A DNA stretch of 64,000 bases from Guyanagaster necrorhizus (GCF_019112545.1 NW_025064898.1:221247-285246); one strand, 5' to 3'. Numbered from the stretch's first letter, positions 12,960 through 28,603 are shown. The notes: generated by a model from the sequence alone, not told the origin. Numbers and translations are program-made.

Positions 12960-15870
12960 ACGGTTGTGCATTGGACCATCTCAATACGGTTTTCCACTAT
13001 GAATCAGATTCAAGTTAACTTTGAACTTCCAGGCCACCTGCTCCTTTAATATTATCATCAGAGTCAGTTTTGAGCCGTCACAACCTTGTCCCGCGGAAGG
13101 GCATCTGGATTTCAAAGCTTCCGCACTGCGTCGACAAATCCTCTGCATGCCGCCGCAATGATATTGGAAATGACGTCGGGATCGACATGTTCCGCCTGCT
13201 GGGGCTGTGCAGTGGAAGAAAGAAAGTTCTGTCAGAAGTGATTACACGATGTATAAATTACGACGATTATGCCATCGGGGGCACAATCAGTTAGGTGGAG
13301 TGCAAGTCCGGCGGTCCTACTTGAACCAGCGGCGCGAAGTTTCTTGTGCCGAGGAGAGAATCAGTTGCCTGAAGAAGAGGATAGACCTCTCTGCGTCCCG
13401 GCGTAATTGAAGCCAAGAGACGACAATCGATAAGGAACAGCATTCATCGATGGCTGCCAGTAGCCACCACGATGAGTCGCTTGTACTGCGGATTGATTCC
13501 AAGGACATCTGCGAATATCGGCAACAATTTTCTAGCTTCACCCAGTCGATAAGGGAGGCTGAATACCGACATGACAGAATACCAGGTAGAGGTGATAATC
13601 GAATTAGGTAATTCCGAATCGGAATTTTTCTTCTATCAAACTACGCGTGGGTGGCGTCGGCGTCGGGAACCCTGTTGCAGGTCGCTAGTGGGTGTACAGC
13701 TTGATTCGCCCCAATCCAGAGCCCGGGACGATCCTAGTTGTTATGTACGTTGGAAGGCCGAGCTCTGAGCTAGACGGTCTTGACCTCCAACTGGGCGCCG
13801 TGCACACATTGGAATCAACGCGTACTTATCTTGGGAACAGGGAATCGATCTACCGGCTTGAATGGTCCTTCTTTGGATGTCTCATTGCTTTGGTCTGCAT
13901 GCTTTTTTTACCCTGATAAGCTCAATGCACGTTCTTGGGGTCCTTTATCTGAGTGCAAAACAGTCCTTACCTATGATGCATCAGTCACTCTGCGTATATC
14001 CATCATAGTGTTACGCCAATGTATCCCTGCTGGAACAACAGTCAACCGCTCTAGTATCATCTATGAGCCCTTGCCGTACCAAGTGTGTCTTGGCGGTGTG
14101 ATCTTTCCTGGAAGTTTCAATACTATAGAGCGTCCAAGAGCGCACGGCGCCTGTACAGCTGTACAACCTCTGGACACGTCCGTGATCGTTACCGTCGGAG
14201 ACGCCACTTATTCAGGAACAGGATAGCAATGTCCATTGAATTCTTGGCCGTGCACTTACGTCCTTGTGTAAACCCATACTGGGTAGTGGCTGGATAGGAG
14301 GGTTTTCTCATTACTTTTTGGAAAGTCTTTCGCCGTCAGGACACCATTCGGACTCGAACGGGATTGTTGTTAGGTCTTGGCTACGAACGTGTACCCTTGT
14401 GCTGCCAGGCTTGTTGGACGGCTCCTGCAGAATAGACGGATTCAAGATTCTCTCCAACGAGCTCTTACTCTCCGTCGTTACGCCAATGATTTTATACCTG
14501 GGTTTTTGCGTCCTGACTATGACGATTCTGGGGTTTATAGACCTCTCTTTATCGATTTTCTCTCTGAAACCCTTGATAATGGCCGTCGGAGTTAAGGCAA
14601 TCAATGCTTCTTTCAAGACAGTATAGTACACTTCATGGTGGCGCCGTAGCTCCCTCATCGCAAGGGCTCTTGTCACAAAATAACCTGAGACCCTGAGATT
14701 CCTGCGTTTACGGCAAGCTCAACTTGTCTGTAGCTGGCGCACCCGCAGTCAATGGAATGCCAGCATCTTTGTCACCCATCGTGGACAATAACCTGTTCAG
14801 ATGCTGTGGTTTAAGCTTAGCCACTTTCTCAGAAGAAGCCCGCTCACGGATACCCGGGGCCGACGGAATGCTCGCTCCCGTGCAGATTCCATCCAACAAA
14901 CTCTCTTCTATCCTAAACAGTCTTATCTATACTACATATAGTTTTGGCTCATCCTATCATTTTTGAATGGTTCGAACTACCCTCTACCCTTGAAGCACCA
15001 TATCGGAGCTATTGCGCTTTATCCCCGAGTCGCCTGTGATGTACAGCTTTTGCGAGGCTGTCGGAAATTATATCCATACTGGGCCGGCTTGATTCGACGA
15101 GTTTTGAAGGACCGGGTGCGGTGGGAGTCATGTTTCACTGCACTCGACGTCCCCGAAAGCATTAAAGGCGCGCCATGGTGGAGGTGATGGTCTCTGCTAG
15201 AGTATATTGTTGATAGACAATCATAACGCAATTTTTAGAAATGCACACAGAAGGCTGTCTGCTCGCGTCGCGGTAGAATACCCTCAATTGCGCAACCATG
15301 GCTTCTTGATGATCACTGTAATGTGCAGTACACTGATGTACGTATGTCATTGAAAATGCTGATCTTGTATCACCGGCTCAAAGTTGACTCGTCAATTTTC
15401 CGTCCGGCGAAGAGTCCGCGAAGATAATGAACACTGCGGCGTTACTTTAACCGCTCAATTCGCAAAGAAAAGAGAAATGCCGATCTACTATCTTGTTCTA
15501 GCCTGCCAAGGTACGGCGTTTAGGTGTCTGGAGGACTTTCGTATGAAAGGTTGATGAAAGGGAACGGCCAATAAAAATCAGCCGTAATGAACAGGTACCC
15601 GACAATTTCACCATTGATTTTCGAGATAAAAGAGTTTGAAGATAATCGCCGGCGCTTCCATATTGATGCTCCACCAATAGGAAGCCATGGAAGAAGCCGA
15701 CAAGCGCCAAGGCAATAATTGAATAAATGCCGAACGTCGTTCCACGTGACTAAAATTGCTTTTTGCAGCCGTTGCCGCTGGATGGCCCGCGACTGTGTTC
15801 AAGTCTTTTCCACTCATGTCGGCACCCACGCTCATGTCCCGCCATCGGCAGGTACGGCTACTTTGGAAAA
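12960..15870. other. 2.9-kb stretch without a recognisable gene
   Basis: Compositionally like the gene island. The longest frames (14264-14626 plus, 14311-14676 minus, 13780-14226 plus) overlap each other on opposite strands, and none shows a domain I know. No convincing chain of exons could be built. The sequence from 13.57 to 14.63 kb on the plus strand has several mid-length frames and might be a decayed gene. Confidence 0.35.
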
Positions 15871-15873
15871 AGC

Positions 15874-15882
15874 TATATAAAA
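15874..15882 (+). promoter_or_regulatory. TATA box upstream of the MFS transporter
   Basis: TATATAAAA lies about 63 bp before the proposed start codon at 15945. A pyrimidine-rich stretch (15911-15940) sits between them, as is common near fungal transcription starts. Position and sequence fit a TATA element; use in vivo is inferred. Confidence 0.5.
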
Positions 15883-15944
15883 TCGTTGCCATGTCTGTAA
15901 CTCGGTACTAGTTTCTTTTTCATCCTTTCGCCATTCCCATTATC

Positions 15945-18191
15945 ATGGCACCTGAACACGTACATTATCCTCCCAGCGAAGAGACAAATATTCCGTCGCG
16001 TAAGTATTTGACTCTTTTCTTCGTCAGAATGTCAAGCGACTCATCCCTGCATTTTTAGATGACGTCTCGCAAACGTCAACCATCGCGCCTGACCTCGAAC
16101 TTCAGCTTATGCGAAGTCGGAGTCATGACTCCACTAGGCCAGATCTGAGTCATCCTTCTCACGCAGTAACTCAAGAAGGCCGTGATGTATCACACAAGGG
16201 ATATGTCAAGTTCGAATCTGCACTACAGCCTGTACATGAAGGTCTCCCCGACTTGTTGAGAGACCCAGAGAAGGCGAGAACCATCAAAGACCTATACCTC
16301 GTTACATGGCTGGAGAACGACCCAGAGGATCCTCGTAATTGGTCGCCTGTATGGCGGTGGTGTGAGTTACATTTATTTGTCCACTCTGGCCTTGTTATTG
16401 ACGTTCTTTCATAGATCTAACGCTGGTCTCTGCACTTGCCGTTATTTCAGTCGCGTTTGCTAGCGCTGTCATAACTGGTGACTTCGCGGACATCGAGGAA
16501 GAGTTCCACGTTGGCGAGGTCGTGACGGCACTCAGTGTATCCCTAATGGTCTGTGGCTTCGGGTATGTACGAACCGGCGTCTGTAAAACACTCATAATTG
16601 ATCCATCCCTCTAGTCTCGGCCCTCTGATAATCTCTCCTCTATCCGAGCTGTATGGCCGCCGTCCACTATGGGTCATACCAACATTCTTATACCTCAGTA
16701 CGTTCGTCTTTTTCCCCATTCTGCTTACCTTTATTGATCCCTGTGCGATTTCAGTCTTCAATATACCATGTGCTGTAGCCAAGAACATTCAAACACTCCT
16801 CATATGCCGATTCTTTTGCGGCATATTCGCTTCTGGACCGCTTACACTGGCTGGTAGTACCATCAGTGACATATGGGACAACAACGAGCGTGGATTTGCT
16901 ATTGCCCTCTTCGCGGCAGCACCCTACGGCGGTGCGGCCTTGGGTCCCCTGGTCGGCGTAAGTCTTACTCCTCCCTTTCGTTACGGTGGTGTGAACGCTG
17001 ACCTTTCTGCTAGGGGTTCATTGGAGTCACCGTTGGCTGGCGCTGGATTATCTGGGTTCGTCATTTCTCCTCGTGGTCGAAGCACCGCCTAACCAGTGTT
17101 GCAGGTCAACATGATTTTCGCTGGTTTCGTTTTCCTGCTCTGCCTGACCATCCCTGAGACATTTGCGCCGGTTCTGCTGAGAAAGCGTGCTGCGAAGCTC
17201 CGCTCCAAGACAGGCAGAGACGACATCGTCACTGAGCAGGAAATCTTCAGAACCTCCTTTGCGGACCTCATCACAGATACTCTCATCCGGCCTTTCGGTA
17301 TGCTTGTGACGGAACCTATTCTGTTGCTCATGTCGTTGTTCATTGCTTTGATTTACGGTCTGCTGGTACGTTCCTTTATTGTCATCGACACGTGTTCCCC
17401 CCCCCCCCGCTAAGCGTTGAAACAGTATGCTTTTTTCTTCTCCTTCCCCGTCGTCTTCGGAGAAGATTATGGTTATAACGATGGTATCACTGGCATCATG
17501 TTCTGCTCTGTATTCATCGGCCTGGGCATCGCATTGTGCATTACACCATTGCTGGAGAAGAGCTATCTCAAGCAGGCCGAGAAAAAGGGTGGCCGAGCGG
17601 ACCCAGAAGACCGTCTCTTGGGCTCGATGATCGGTGCACCGTTCGTACCTATCGCCTTGTTCATTTTTGGATGGACAAGTCCCCCTACTGTCATGCCTGG
17701 CGGAGGTAACTGGGTCGGACCGGCTAGTGCAGGTTAGTGTTTTAAACCTTACAGGGACTTGGTTGCTTCAGCATCTGATCTCCTCTGTACCTAGGTATTC
17801 CGTTCGGATTCGGAATGGTCGTCATCTATTTCTCCGCCAACGCTTACTTGATTGACGCGTTCCCTAATTATGTTGCTTCGGCTCTGGCTGCTAAGACGGT
17901 ATGCACCGCAGTTCGTTCGTTGTTGTGGTCTTGTGCTGATCGTATTCTTTTGCAGGTGGTGCGATCAGGTGCAGGCGCAGCTATGCCTTTATTCATGGTG
18001 CAGATGTTCCATGGTCTTGGTAACGGGTGGGCTGCGTCATTGTTGGGTTTCGTCTCTGTAGCTATGGTATGTGTAATTTCTCTGACGTTGAGGCATGAGC
18101 TCACTTGGAAATATAGATCCCGATACCCTTCCTCTTTTACCGATATGGCAGGGCTATTCGTGCTCGCTCAAAGCGCGCTACGTTGATATAA
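15945..18191 (+). CDS. MFS transporter, drug:H+ antiporter (DHA1)-like, 563 aa, 11 exons
   Basis: Exons are 15945-15999, 16059-16361, 16415-16562, 16615-16697, 16755-16957, 17014-17055, 17105-17365, 17426-17732, 17795-17898, 17956-18066 and 18117-18191. All phases agree and no stop interrupts. The N-terminus is about 110 cytosolic residues ending in WLENDPEDPRNW, a signature of fungal TPO/FLR-type transporters. Motif A-like SELYGRRPLW, the RFFCGIFASGPL helix, the GPLVGGFIGVTVGWRW antiporter region and the IPETFAPVLLRKRA loop before the central cytoplasmic domain follow. The C-terminal half has NMIF..., VFGEDYGYNDGITG and GPASAGIPFGFGM. The protein should sit in the plasma or vacuolar membrane and export small molecules or polyamines by proton exchange; the substrate cannot be told. 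Intron 7 contains a run of 12 C (17397-17408). The gene converges with the ATP synthase subunit f gene. Confidence 0.92.
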
Positions 18192-18680
18192 TCATGAGTC
18201 TTTCATAACTTTATTCATCTTTTTATTTCGGGTGCCAAAGCAGTCTGTCTATACCCCCTCCTAGAGCGTAGAATTCAAATCCACTAGACATTATTACATA
18301 TTTTCGCACGACTAGAATTTAGACCAGGTGTAGATTATAATTCGTTGGTAGTCGTACTGTATAGAGGCCCTTATGACCAGCAATGACTTATGACTTTTTC
18401 TCGTCGATCAGCAGATATGTAGTCTCGGTGCTTCTTTCCAAAAGTGACAGGCAACAGGCATACAACAGAGATATAACGGGAGGGCAACATTTATCTCAAA
18501 GCACCATTTTTCACCCTGTGCCGCTGTCGTAACTTGGTAGAAATGTCGCGATTTGTTTCCTTAGAGGTCCTTGGAACATATGGTCGAGCGCAAGGCATTG
18601 GATGATGGTAATCGTAAATGATCCATTGACTACACATTGCTCTATTGAAGACCTCTCCACCGAATAACGCAATTTGTCAG

Positions 18681-19133
18681 TTAGTGGGCGTGGTTCTTGT
18701 GATGCTCTAACTCCCCATGAGCTCCATTGATATGAATAAGGAGGTATTAGGGACGTACTCAAGTGCGCTAGTAAAACCATGTTAGTAACAAATTAGATAA
18801 AATACGAACTACTGCTACTCACTTTGGTAGTCAAGAGTATACCCAATACCAAGCAACCCGAGAATCAGTGCTAGGTAGGGCCCACCAGACACGTTGTTCC
18901 CGAGAAAATAGCGCGCTTTGATTCCACCAGTCCGCGCGGTAGCAGAACCCTTCGGGAGCTTCGAGTAAAAGTTGACGAGGGGCGCGAGACCTTCGCCTGA
19001 CCCTCCCGACTGGTAGTTGCATGAATATAGAGCGTAATTAAACCCATTATGGACCACGTACGACGAGCTTGGGGGTGGCGATTTTTGGAGGGACGAGCCC
19101 GCCGAGCTGGCGACGAACGAGAGAGGCGTACAT
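18681..19133 (-). CDS. ATP17: Mitochondrial F1Fo-ATP synthase subunit f, 97 aa, 4 exons
   Basis: Minus-strand exons are 19133-19062, 19009-18823, 18767-18759 and 18706-18681. The total is 294 nt, which gives 97 residues. The product has an N-terminal RRQLGGLVPPKIATPKLV, then APLVNFYSKLPKG, GIKARYF, a single membrane helix (LALILGLLGIGYTLDY) and a His/Lys-rich tail KHHKNHAH. This order is that of fungal subunit f, a small stator/dimer-interface subunit of Fo in the inner mitochondrial membrane. The third exon is only 9 nt and supplies the residues between DYQ and the tail. The flanking introns are 55 and 52 bp, normal for this locus. Start at the first Met of the conserved N-terminus. Housekeeping gene, apparently intact. 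Confidence 0.88.
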
Positions 19134-19239
19134 GGGTTGACGAGTTGGTTGTCTGTCGGATCGACACGGAAGATGGCGAGGCTATTTGTCCTTGCTTGGC
19201 CACAGCGTCACCTATGTTACCTGTCACGCTCTAAGTTTG

Positions 19240-20127
19240 GAAAGGGAGATCGGCCCGGGAGCCATACTCTAGCACGGGGTACGTTACAGTTCACAAGGTT
19301 CAATAAAGCTAACAAGCTTAATATCGCTGGCAGTAAGTATACTTCAAAAATTTGCGCATATGAACTTCTCAATTTCTATCAGGCAGTTGTAATGATCAGC
19401 TGAGCTGCCGTCGGTGGCCGTCGGCCTCTGGCGGGATACCTGACCAACTTGTTTTCCTATCTTGCCATGTCACAAGCTACTGCACGAACATATTATCCGG
19501 TGCTGTTGTTGACAACAAACCATCTTCTCGCGGCTGTTGGTCGGTTCGTGGATTGAATGAATGGTCGTGTAACGTGAACACCGCCCTCGGACCTGAAGGC
19601 CTGAGTCCTTGTATTCGTCAACATACTGCAGCAACGCGGTTTCTGCGTTCCCGGATGCCGTAGCATCATCAGATTGTTGGGCCTAGACACACGAGTCCCA
19701 AGTAAGTCTTTCTTCTTGCATTAAAACAAAAATATGTTACTCCAGTTACACGCAGTTAGAGAACCCCCAGAAACTTGGAAGCAAGCTTGTGTGGAACTAA
19801 CATTGCGTTCGGGTATATCGACATGCAAAGTGCGTCTACTCCACATCGCCTCCGCCCCCAATGATATTTCGTGAGGGCATAACATAGACGCAATTATAGA
19901 TTCTGCCCCGTTTAGTACTCTCTGATCTCGTCGACCACAAAACCGTGAGATCATGATCCTTACGGGAGTTGCGACGGGTTGAAGTTCTCCGCCATTGCTT
20001 GTGTTTCCCTCGAGTTAGGGATCAGACATCGTTGAGACGTCTCGGGTAAACGATAACGGATGCGGGCAGCCGTTACATATCTATAGTAACCATATCACAG
20101 CCAAATACGAATTAATATCACAGGTAT
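19240..20127. other. Intergenic, no gene seen
   Basis: About 0.9 kb upstream of the ATP synthase subunit f gene. Only short overlapping frames (19493-19690 and 19721-19954 minus) occur, without a recognisable motif. It presumably includes the subunit f promoter. Confidence 0.4.
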
Positions 20128-20469
20128 TTATGAAGATGCGGCAGCAGCTGCTGCTGCTGCGTCGCGGGCCGCGTCGCGCGCAGCGCGCGCTTGGGCGGCA
20201 CGGCATGCAAAGCAGTACTCGTCGACTTTATCAACATCTGTCTGGATCTCTTCGCCAAAGTTCTAGTTTGTTTCCCCCGGTGAGTAGATCAGCTCCCGTT
20301 TGAAATTGACAAGACCCTGACCTGTAAACAGGTCGGCAGGCGACAGTCCCGGGGATGCCTTAGGCTTTGTGTGCACCGTCGGGAGTTGCAATCCACGATG
20401 GCGGTAATCATGTGGCGTTGGAAATGCTAATAAGACGGGGGGGTTATGGGAGGCGCTGCCGAGCATCAT
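20128..20469 (-). pseudogene. Unknown 113-codon frame interrupted by one TAG
   Basis: A single reading frame runs from ATG at 20469 to TAA at 20128, with one internal TAG at 20263-20265. Before the stop it reads ADLFTGQGLVNFKREL; after it come FGEEIQTDVDKVDEYCFACR and an Ala/Arg-rich tail with eight consecutive Ala encoded by GCA/GCT repeats. The acidic-to-alanine transition and the CxxC-like FACR suggest a true protein end. I do not recognise the family. Either the TAG is a recent nonsense mutation (CAG to TAG), or the two halves are exons joined in a way I cannot see. The 3' part is among the most CpG-rich DNA in the window. Confidence 0.35.
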
Positions 20470-21890
20470 CGTTACGAACCATGCATTTCAACCAACGCGT
20501 TCCATCGCTGCGAAAAAGGAGATGAGCGTTCCTCGCATTGATGAGCGGGGGTGGACGCGCTGAGACACGTACGCCATTCGTTGACACATAATGCACAGAG
20601 TAGGGTATTAGAGGAGGACAGGAGAAGTTAGGGCTCTAGATGAACGACGTCGAGGGAGTAGTGAGTCAAGAGAAGCTTATTGTGAGTCACAGATCAACTC
20701 GCTAGGAGGGGAGTTTGGATGATCGCATCCCGTTCCTTGCCCTGTTTACTTATGCAAATCCTGGGATCCCTACTGACATGGACATGCCGTAATTCACAGG
20801 GTGTGCATCAAATAATACATCATAGATTTAAGCAATGTGTCTGCCTGTGAGATGAATTGCCATTACGTATCTGCCTACGTCCGACACAGTTCCTGCTGTT
20901 TCTTCAGACGCTCTATTTCAGTTGACCCTCTGCCGATTTACCAGTTGAAAAGGCCCCATTTATTTCCGGCCCTAACCCGTTCGGCCGTAATCCTAAGTAG
21001 CGCCATTGATGGTAAAGCCAGTTGGACGTATCTTTGCTGGGCCTTCTCCCGGTGTGCACTGACAAAAGCGGACTTTCAAGTCTCGACAACAAGTTCTTTA
21101 TCGATTCCCTCGCAAGGTCCGTTTTATCATCGAGTTTAGGCCAGGGAAAGGTAAGTAGGACCTAGCCAACGGAAGGATCCTGATCCGAGTATTTTGGCTG
21201 AAAAAGTACAAACCGTGGTTCGAGGACTCGGTAACAATGGCTCGTCGACCTCGCCAAGGGGGGTTACCATCTGAAGGTTCTACACATGCCGCCCGGTGTT
21301 ATTATACGTGGTTCATATCGATTCCTCGAAGCGAAACGGATCAGGCAGCGTCTAATTCGCTATATCAAAGGTCACAATAAACGTGCGTCTCATGAACAAG
21401 ACATGTTGCTGCGGCACCGTTTTGTCCCCTTGGAACTGACCCATGTGGGTCTAAGACCCATGAACATCTGGCGTGAGCGTCTTGGGTAAGGGCATGGCAA
21501 GCCATCATGTACCGGGTGCCTGAGCTCGAGAACTCTTGGGAAATTACCTGCAAGTACAAGTCTGATGCTTAAAGTTAAGTATGCAAATGCTTACTAACAA
21601 CAGTGTTAGTAAGATAACGCCGCGGCCGACGACAACTATCTAAGCTTCCAATAAGCCTTTCACCGCCCGGCCTTCCAGCTGTCAGGGCGCCTAGATAACT
21701 ACGCACCTATACATACAACTCCCTGGACTGACAAGAAAAATTGTGGTTTGTCAGGCCCGGGTCGTTCGGCATGGTCGAACAAAGAAATCACTCCAGCCTT
21801 TATCTTTTGTGACTTACTTATCAGAAAGAGCAATCAGGGCACAATGACGTCGCATCGTCTTCGAAACGAGGCGCCTTACGTCCTGACAAG
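20470..21890. other. Intergenic, no gene seen
   Basis: About 1.4 kb downstream of the GPI16 gene. Frames at 20837-21139 and 21286-21489 (plus) show no motif. No tRNA or rRNA features were noticed. Confidence 0.4.
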
Positions 21891-21892
21891 GA

Positions 21893-23818
21893 TCAATCAT
21901 GTTTTGATTTTGATGTTCCCTGCTGAGAACCTAGGCGTACAACAACAAATTTTCGAGTCAGAAGGTTGAATATGTTACCAAATATGAACGCAATAAGCGA
22001 GCAGCTAAAGACTATAACGTTGTAAGGCATGCTAAAATCTGGGGTCGCGAGATCGACCAGTAGTGGCGGGGTGTATATGCGGCCAACGAATTCGCTTCTG
22101 ATGGCGTTCGAGCTCGAAAGTGGTAAAATGATGGCTGGAGGTAGGTCCCAGCCGCGTTGAGCATCAGGAGGGTGCTCTGTGTATCGTAGAAAGGCCTTGG
22201 TGACGTCAATGGTTAGATAAACAGTGCTCTCAGTCGGTAACGTCAATACTGCTTGGAATGTTGCGGGTCTTGAATGAGGCACCGAAGGTACATACGATAT
22301 GTTGGATATGAAATCATCCCCTAAACGCGCGTCAGTTAAAGCAACGTAAATGATAGGTGCGCATACCACTAGTATCGCTGGAAACACGCATGGTATGCAG
22401 ATAAAACTGAACAATCCAAGGCATAGTCTCCAGATAGAGGACTTGCAAGGGAAATGGTGCGTTATTCTTGATGACCAAAGAGAGTTGTCCCCGATCCTGA
22501 CTAGCTCCTTGAAGCGTACGGCGGACGGAGATAGGCATGGAAGTAATCTTGAGAGGATCCAACGCTGCATCGAAATCAATGCCTGCCGGCATACATGCGA
22601 CGAGAATACTACTGACGATATGTGAAATCCAGTGCCCATTTTAATTTCACGTCGAGAGCTTCTGACACTGTTTGCCGCAGTCACAAAATGCGCCCGACAG
22701 ATAAGGTACGAACTCACTGTTAGTTAGGTCATAGAACGCCACGTTCTGGTCAATCCGTGGCGGTTCGGGGCTAATGTTGTATAGGGCTTCCCTGGGTAAA
22801 GCCACATCCACTATACTTGACTGGGCAACTGGACAGGTTCTCTCGATAGTACGATCAAACAAGGTACTAAAAGACCAGTCTAACGATATAACCGTCAGCA
22901 CAAGCAAATACGCCCCAAACACCAAAACTTAAAAACCTTGTTTTTTACCAGCTGATATGCGGAGTGGATCGGAAACCAACTGAAATGCGAGGCGCACTTC
23001 TACACCCGCATCGGGATTCCAAAGAACATGAAGGCCCATTCCATGCCAGTCTGCATCAAACAGACGGTGGGGATTCAATAAAGACGCGATACCAGACAAC
23101 GATTTGCATGGCAATAATTTCAAAAATGGTGTCAAGTTTTCGGTGCAGACGTGTTCGGAAGCCAGAGAAGCATGTCTGAGTTCGTGCTCGACTCCCCAGT
23201 CAGGAAGACTGCCTTCGGGTGCAAATGGAAGGACAGGCGAGGTCGTACGTTGCTCGTCCAATGACCCTATAGAAGCACAGAAAAGTCCCGCAAGGGCATT
23301 TCGAAGGCCTTGCCACCGGTAATCTATTCTGTTTCAAGTCAGGGCACAGATCAACGGCCAGGAAAGTGGCGTCACGTACGACGTAGGACCACCGTCAGCC
23401 ATCCACGCCCACAACGCCGCACCAGTACCAACGTCCCGTTCTTTCGGGTATCCCCATGAATCATAGTTCCACTTCCCTGCGTTTAGAGTGAGATGCAGCT
23501 CGGTCACCGCGTATTCTCGTAATATTTGGCCCAGAGCAAGGGGAAACAGATTGTAATGCTGGGCTAAGGCAAGTGAGATCAACGAAAGGTGAAGCAATAT
23601 TGCAGCATACACTCGTCATCGAAGATTAGGGTTCGGGGCTCTCTCGGCGTCGCGTCCTTCAGCAGGATATTGAATGAGAACGTTGACGCGACTCGGCCGT
23701 CCTGCAGCGTCTGGAGGGAGACCTGCTCACGAAATTCCTCGTTCGACAAGTGCTTGCTCAGTACGGGCGTACAAAGAGCGCCAATGAGAACTAGGCAGCA
23801 TCTCCAGAGCATCTCCAA
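21893..23818 (-). CDS. GPI16: GPI transamidase component GPI16/PIG-T, 536 aa, 7 exons
   Basis: Minus-strand exons are 23818-23611, 23563-23380, 23328-22949, 22879-22718, 22667-22617, 22564-22367 and 22320-21893, giving 1611 nt in consistent phase. A signal peptide (MEMLWRCCLVLIGALCTPVLS) is followed by family landmarks: SQHYNLFPLALGQI, ELHLTLNAGKWNYDSWGYP, GAALWAWM, YRWQGLRNALAGLFCAS, RTCPVAQSSIV, LYLETMPWIVQFYLHT and RYTEHPPDAQRGWDLPPA. One C-terminal membrane helix (about 22.0 kb) precedes a short basic tail. PIG-T is the lumenal subunit that holds the catalytic GPI8 in the complex that moves preassembled GPI anchors onto proteins in the ER; the Cys in GLFCAS may be the one bonded to GPI8 (inferred). 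Intron 5 (22616-22565) uses a GTCAGT donor. The gene is divergent from AFG2, with 398 bp between start codons. Confidence 0.93.
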
Positions 23819-24216
23819 GGGCCGAGGGCCTGTTGTGGTGGTTCGATGTCACGCCGCGTGTGACACAACCCTAACCTGACGGACTTTCAATCGCGTGCAG
23901 TCGGAGTTTGTAAATATCCTTGATTTTTCTCTTGCCAACAACAGTTTCGAAATTTTATTAAAAGGTGAAGCATAAATTTGACTCTATCTCCGGTGGTCAA
24001 TATATTGTGCTCCTTTCGTTTCGCAGCGTGTATTTTTTTTTTCATTTGATCTAGTACCCCCGTTGGCCCAAACTTTATCGGGCGATCAGAACCCGTTGTC
24101 CTGAACGCGTCGCGCCCACGCGTAAGTACTACTTAGATCCGAGGCTTTCATAGCGCGAAGAAAAAATTTCTTCCACATTGGGGCTTCTCTACAAGGCATT
24201 CCCATCCCAGAGAAAT
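23819..24216. promoter_or_regulatory. Divergent promoter region between GPI16 and AFG2
   Basis: The 398 bp between the two start codons hold no coding frame. A 10-T run lies near 24031-24040, with AT-rich sequence at 23920-24030. Both genes are housekeeping, so a shared bidirectional promoter is plausible but not shown. Confidence 0.4.
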
Positions 24217-27131
<2,915 letters not shown>

Positions 27132-28603
27132 TTACCAGACTGTAATATTCTTCGAGCGCCGTTAGTTATGCTCGACACTACTTTCATTTAGAAAAAATTT
27201 CAGGCTAAGATAATGCTTCTGCTTCAAGTTTTGGCTCACGTAGGACGCGACTGAGTCGTTACCGAAGGACAAGATAAGAAAAAGCGGAGTTCCGTCGGTG
27301 GAATGAGCAGGCCTTCAGCAAAGGTATTTCAATACAAGTATCAACGGTTAATGCTCTCATGCGTTCGATTCCTTGGAAATTGACGCTCCTGACTTGATAG
27401 ACGAGATTTCAACGTGGGATCCAACAATATGCTACGAGATAAGAATATTACGAGGACATGTCAGAAGGTGAATTTCGGATCCATTTGCTTTTACGTTGCT
27501 GTTCCTTGAAACGGAGCCTCCCACTGGCAAAATACAATTCACAAGACGGTCGTTTCTGACTCTGACAGAGGGTCGCTTCTTCGGATCCAGCACCGCTGTG
27601 ATATGTCCATACAAGGGTAAAAGATAAGGCGCCATGAGCATGCAGCGTGGGGGCACTGACAATCCGCTCACCCTGTTCTGTCGCTCACGCCTGAATAATG
27701 ATGTAAAGATAACATTTTGGGGCGACGCGCTTTCGTTGGACTGAGGCGAACCATAGTTCTGATTTCTGTGACCGGAACAACGGTGAGGCAAAGCTGGACC
27801 TTCTGTATTGATGAAACAGGTCTAACATTGAATGTAAGGCTGATAAAATGGAAGGCAATCCAGGGTATCTACGAAAGGACAAGTAGACCTAGACATAAAA
27901 AAGGGTCTTAATGACTTTCCGGTGGAGTCCGCCGATTCTTAATTTCAGTGAGCTCGCAGCTGTATTATCCATATGTACGAGCTATTCTTGAACTACTCGC
28001 GTATTTGAAGTTCGGAAATTGGCGAGCTAGTAGCTCCTGCAGTTGCAAAGTCATGTTAAGTCAAAAAAAAATATTCGGATTCGTATATGCACTGGTTGAG
28101 TCAGACCTCGAAACTTCAATCGGCGTGAACGGTATGTTTTAACCGCTAACCACCGATGGACGATGGTAGGGGACACGCAAGTCTCCCTCAGTGTATGACA
28201 GATTCCCTTGGCGCGTAACTTTTCTTGAGCTCGTTCTGCGCGTTGCTGCCAGTGGGACCAGTGCTACTGTTAGGTTGTTCCAAGGTAGTTCGGTATCTTG
28301 TTCACCTCTCAAAACTAATTTAGCTGTGATAGATATTACACAGACCGCTTATCCTCCAGGCTATACTAATAGTCGTGTATGATAGAAGAAAGTACCGTAC
28401 TCAAGCAGCCAATCAGCAACTTGAGCTGAGGGACGGCCGGTCGGCATTGGAATTCGGGACGATCAATACACGTGATATTCTGGAAAATGCCGTTCCTTCA
28501 TCTCTGACACTGATTAAGCGCTTACCATCGAGCTCGAGAGCCTCTTGTATTCTGACTGCTACTTTCACCTTTTCTGTTTGTAACCGACACCGCGGCTACT
28601 ATC
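27132..28603. other. Intergenic, no gene seen
   Basis: About 1.5 kb between AFG2 and UBC1. The minus frame 27432-27791 and plus frames near 27717-28382 are short and without motif. It should contain the AFG2 terminator and the UBC1 promoter. Confidence 0.4.

Noticed and set aside
20128..20220. GC-rich repeats (GCA/GCT and GCGCGC) as a regulatory CpG island or origin
   Set aside because: The repeats are in frame with the unknown protein and encode its Ala/Arg tail, so coding explains them.
24178..24216. Upstream extension of the AFG2 open frame
   Set aside because: It begins with TTG and contains no ATG; the first ATG at 24217 fits the family N-terminus.
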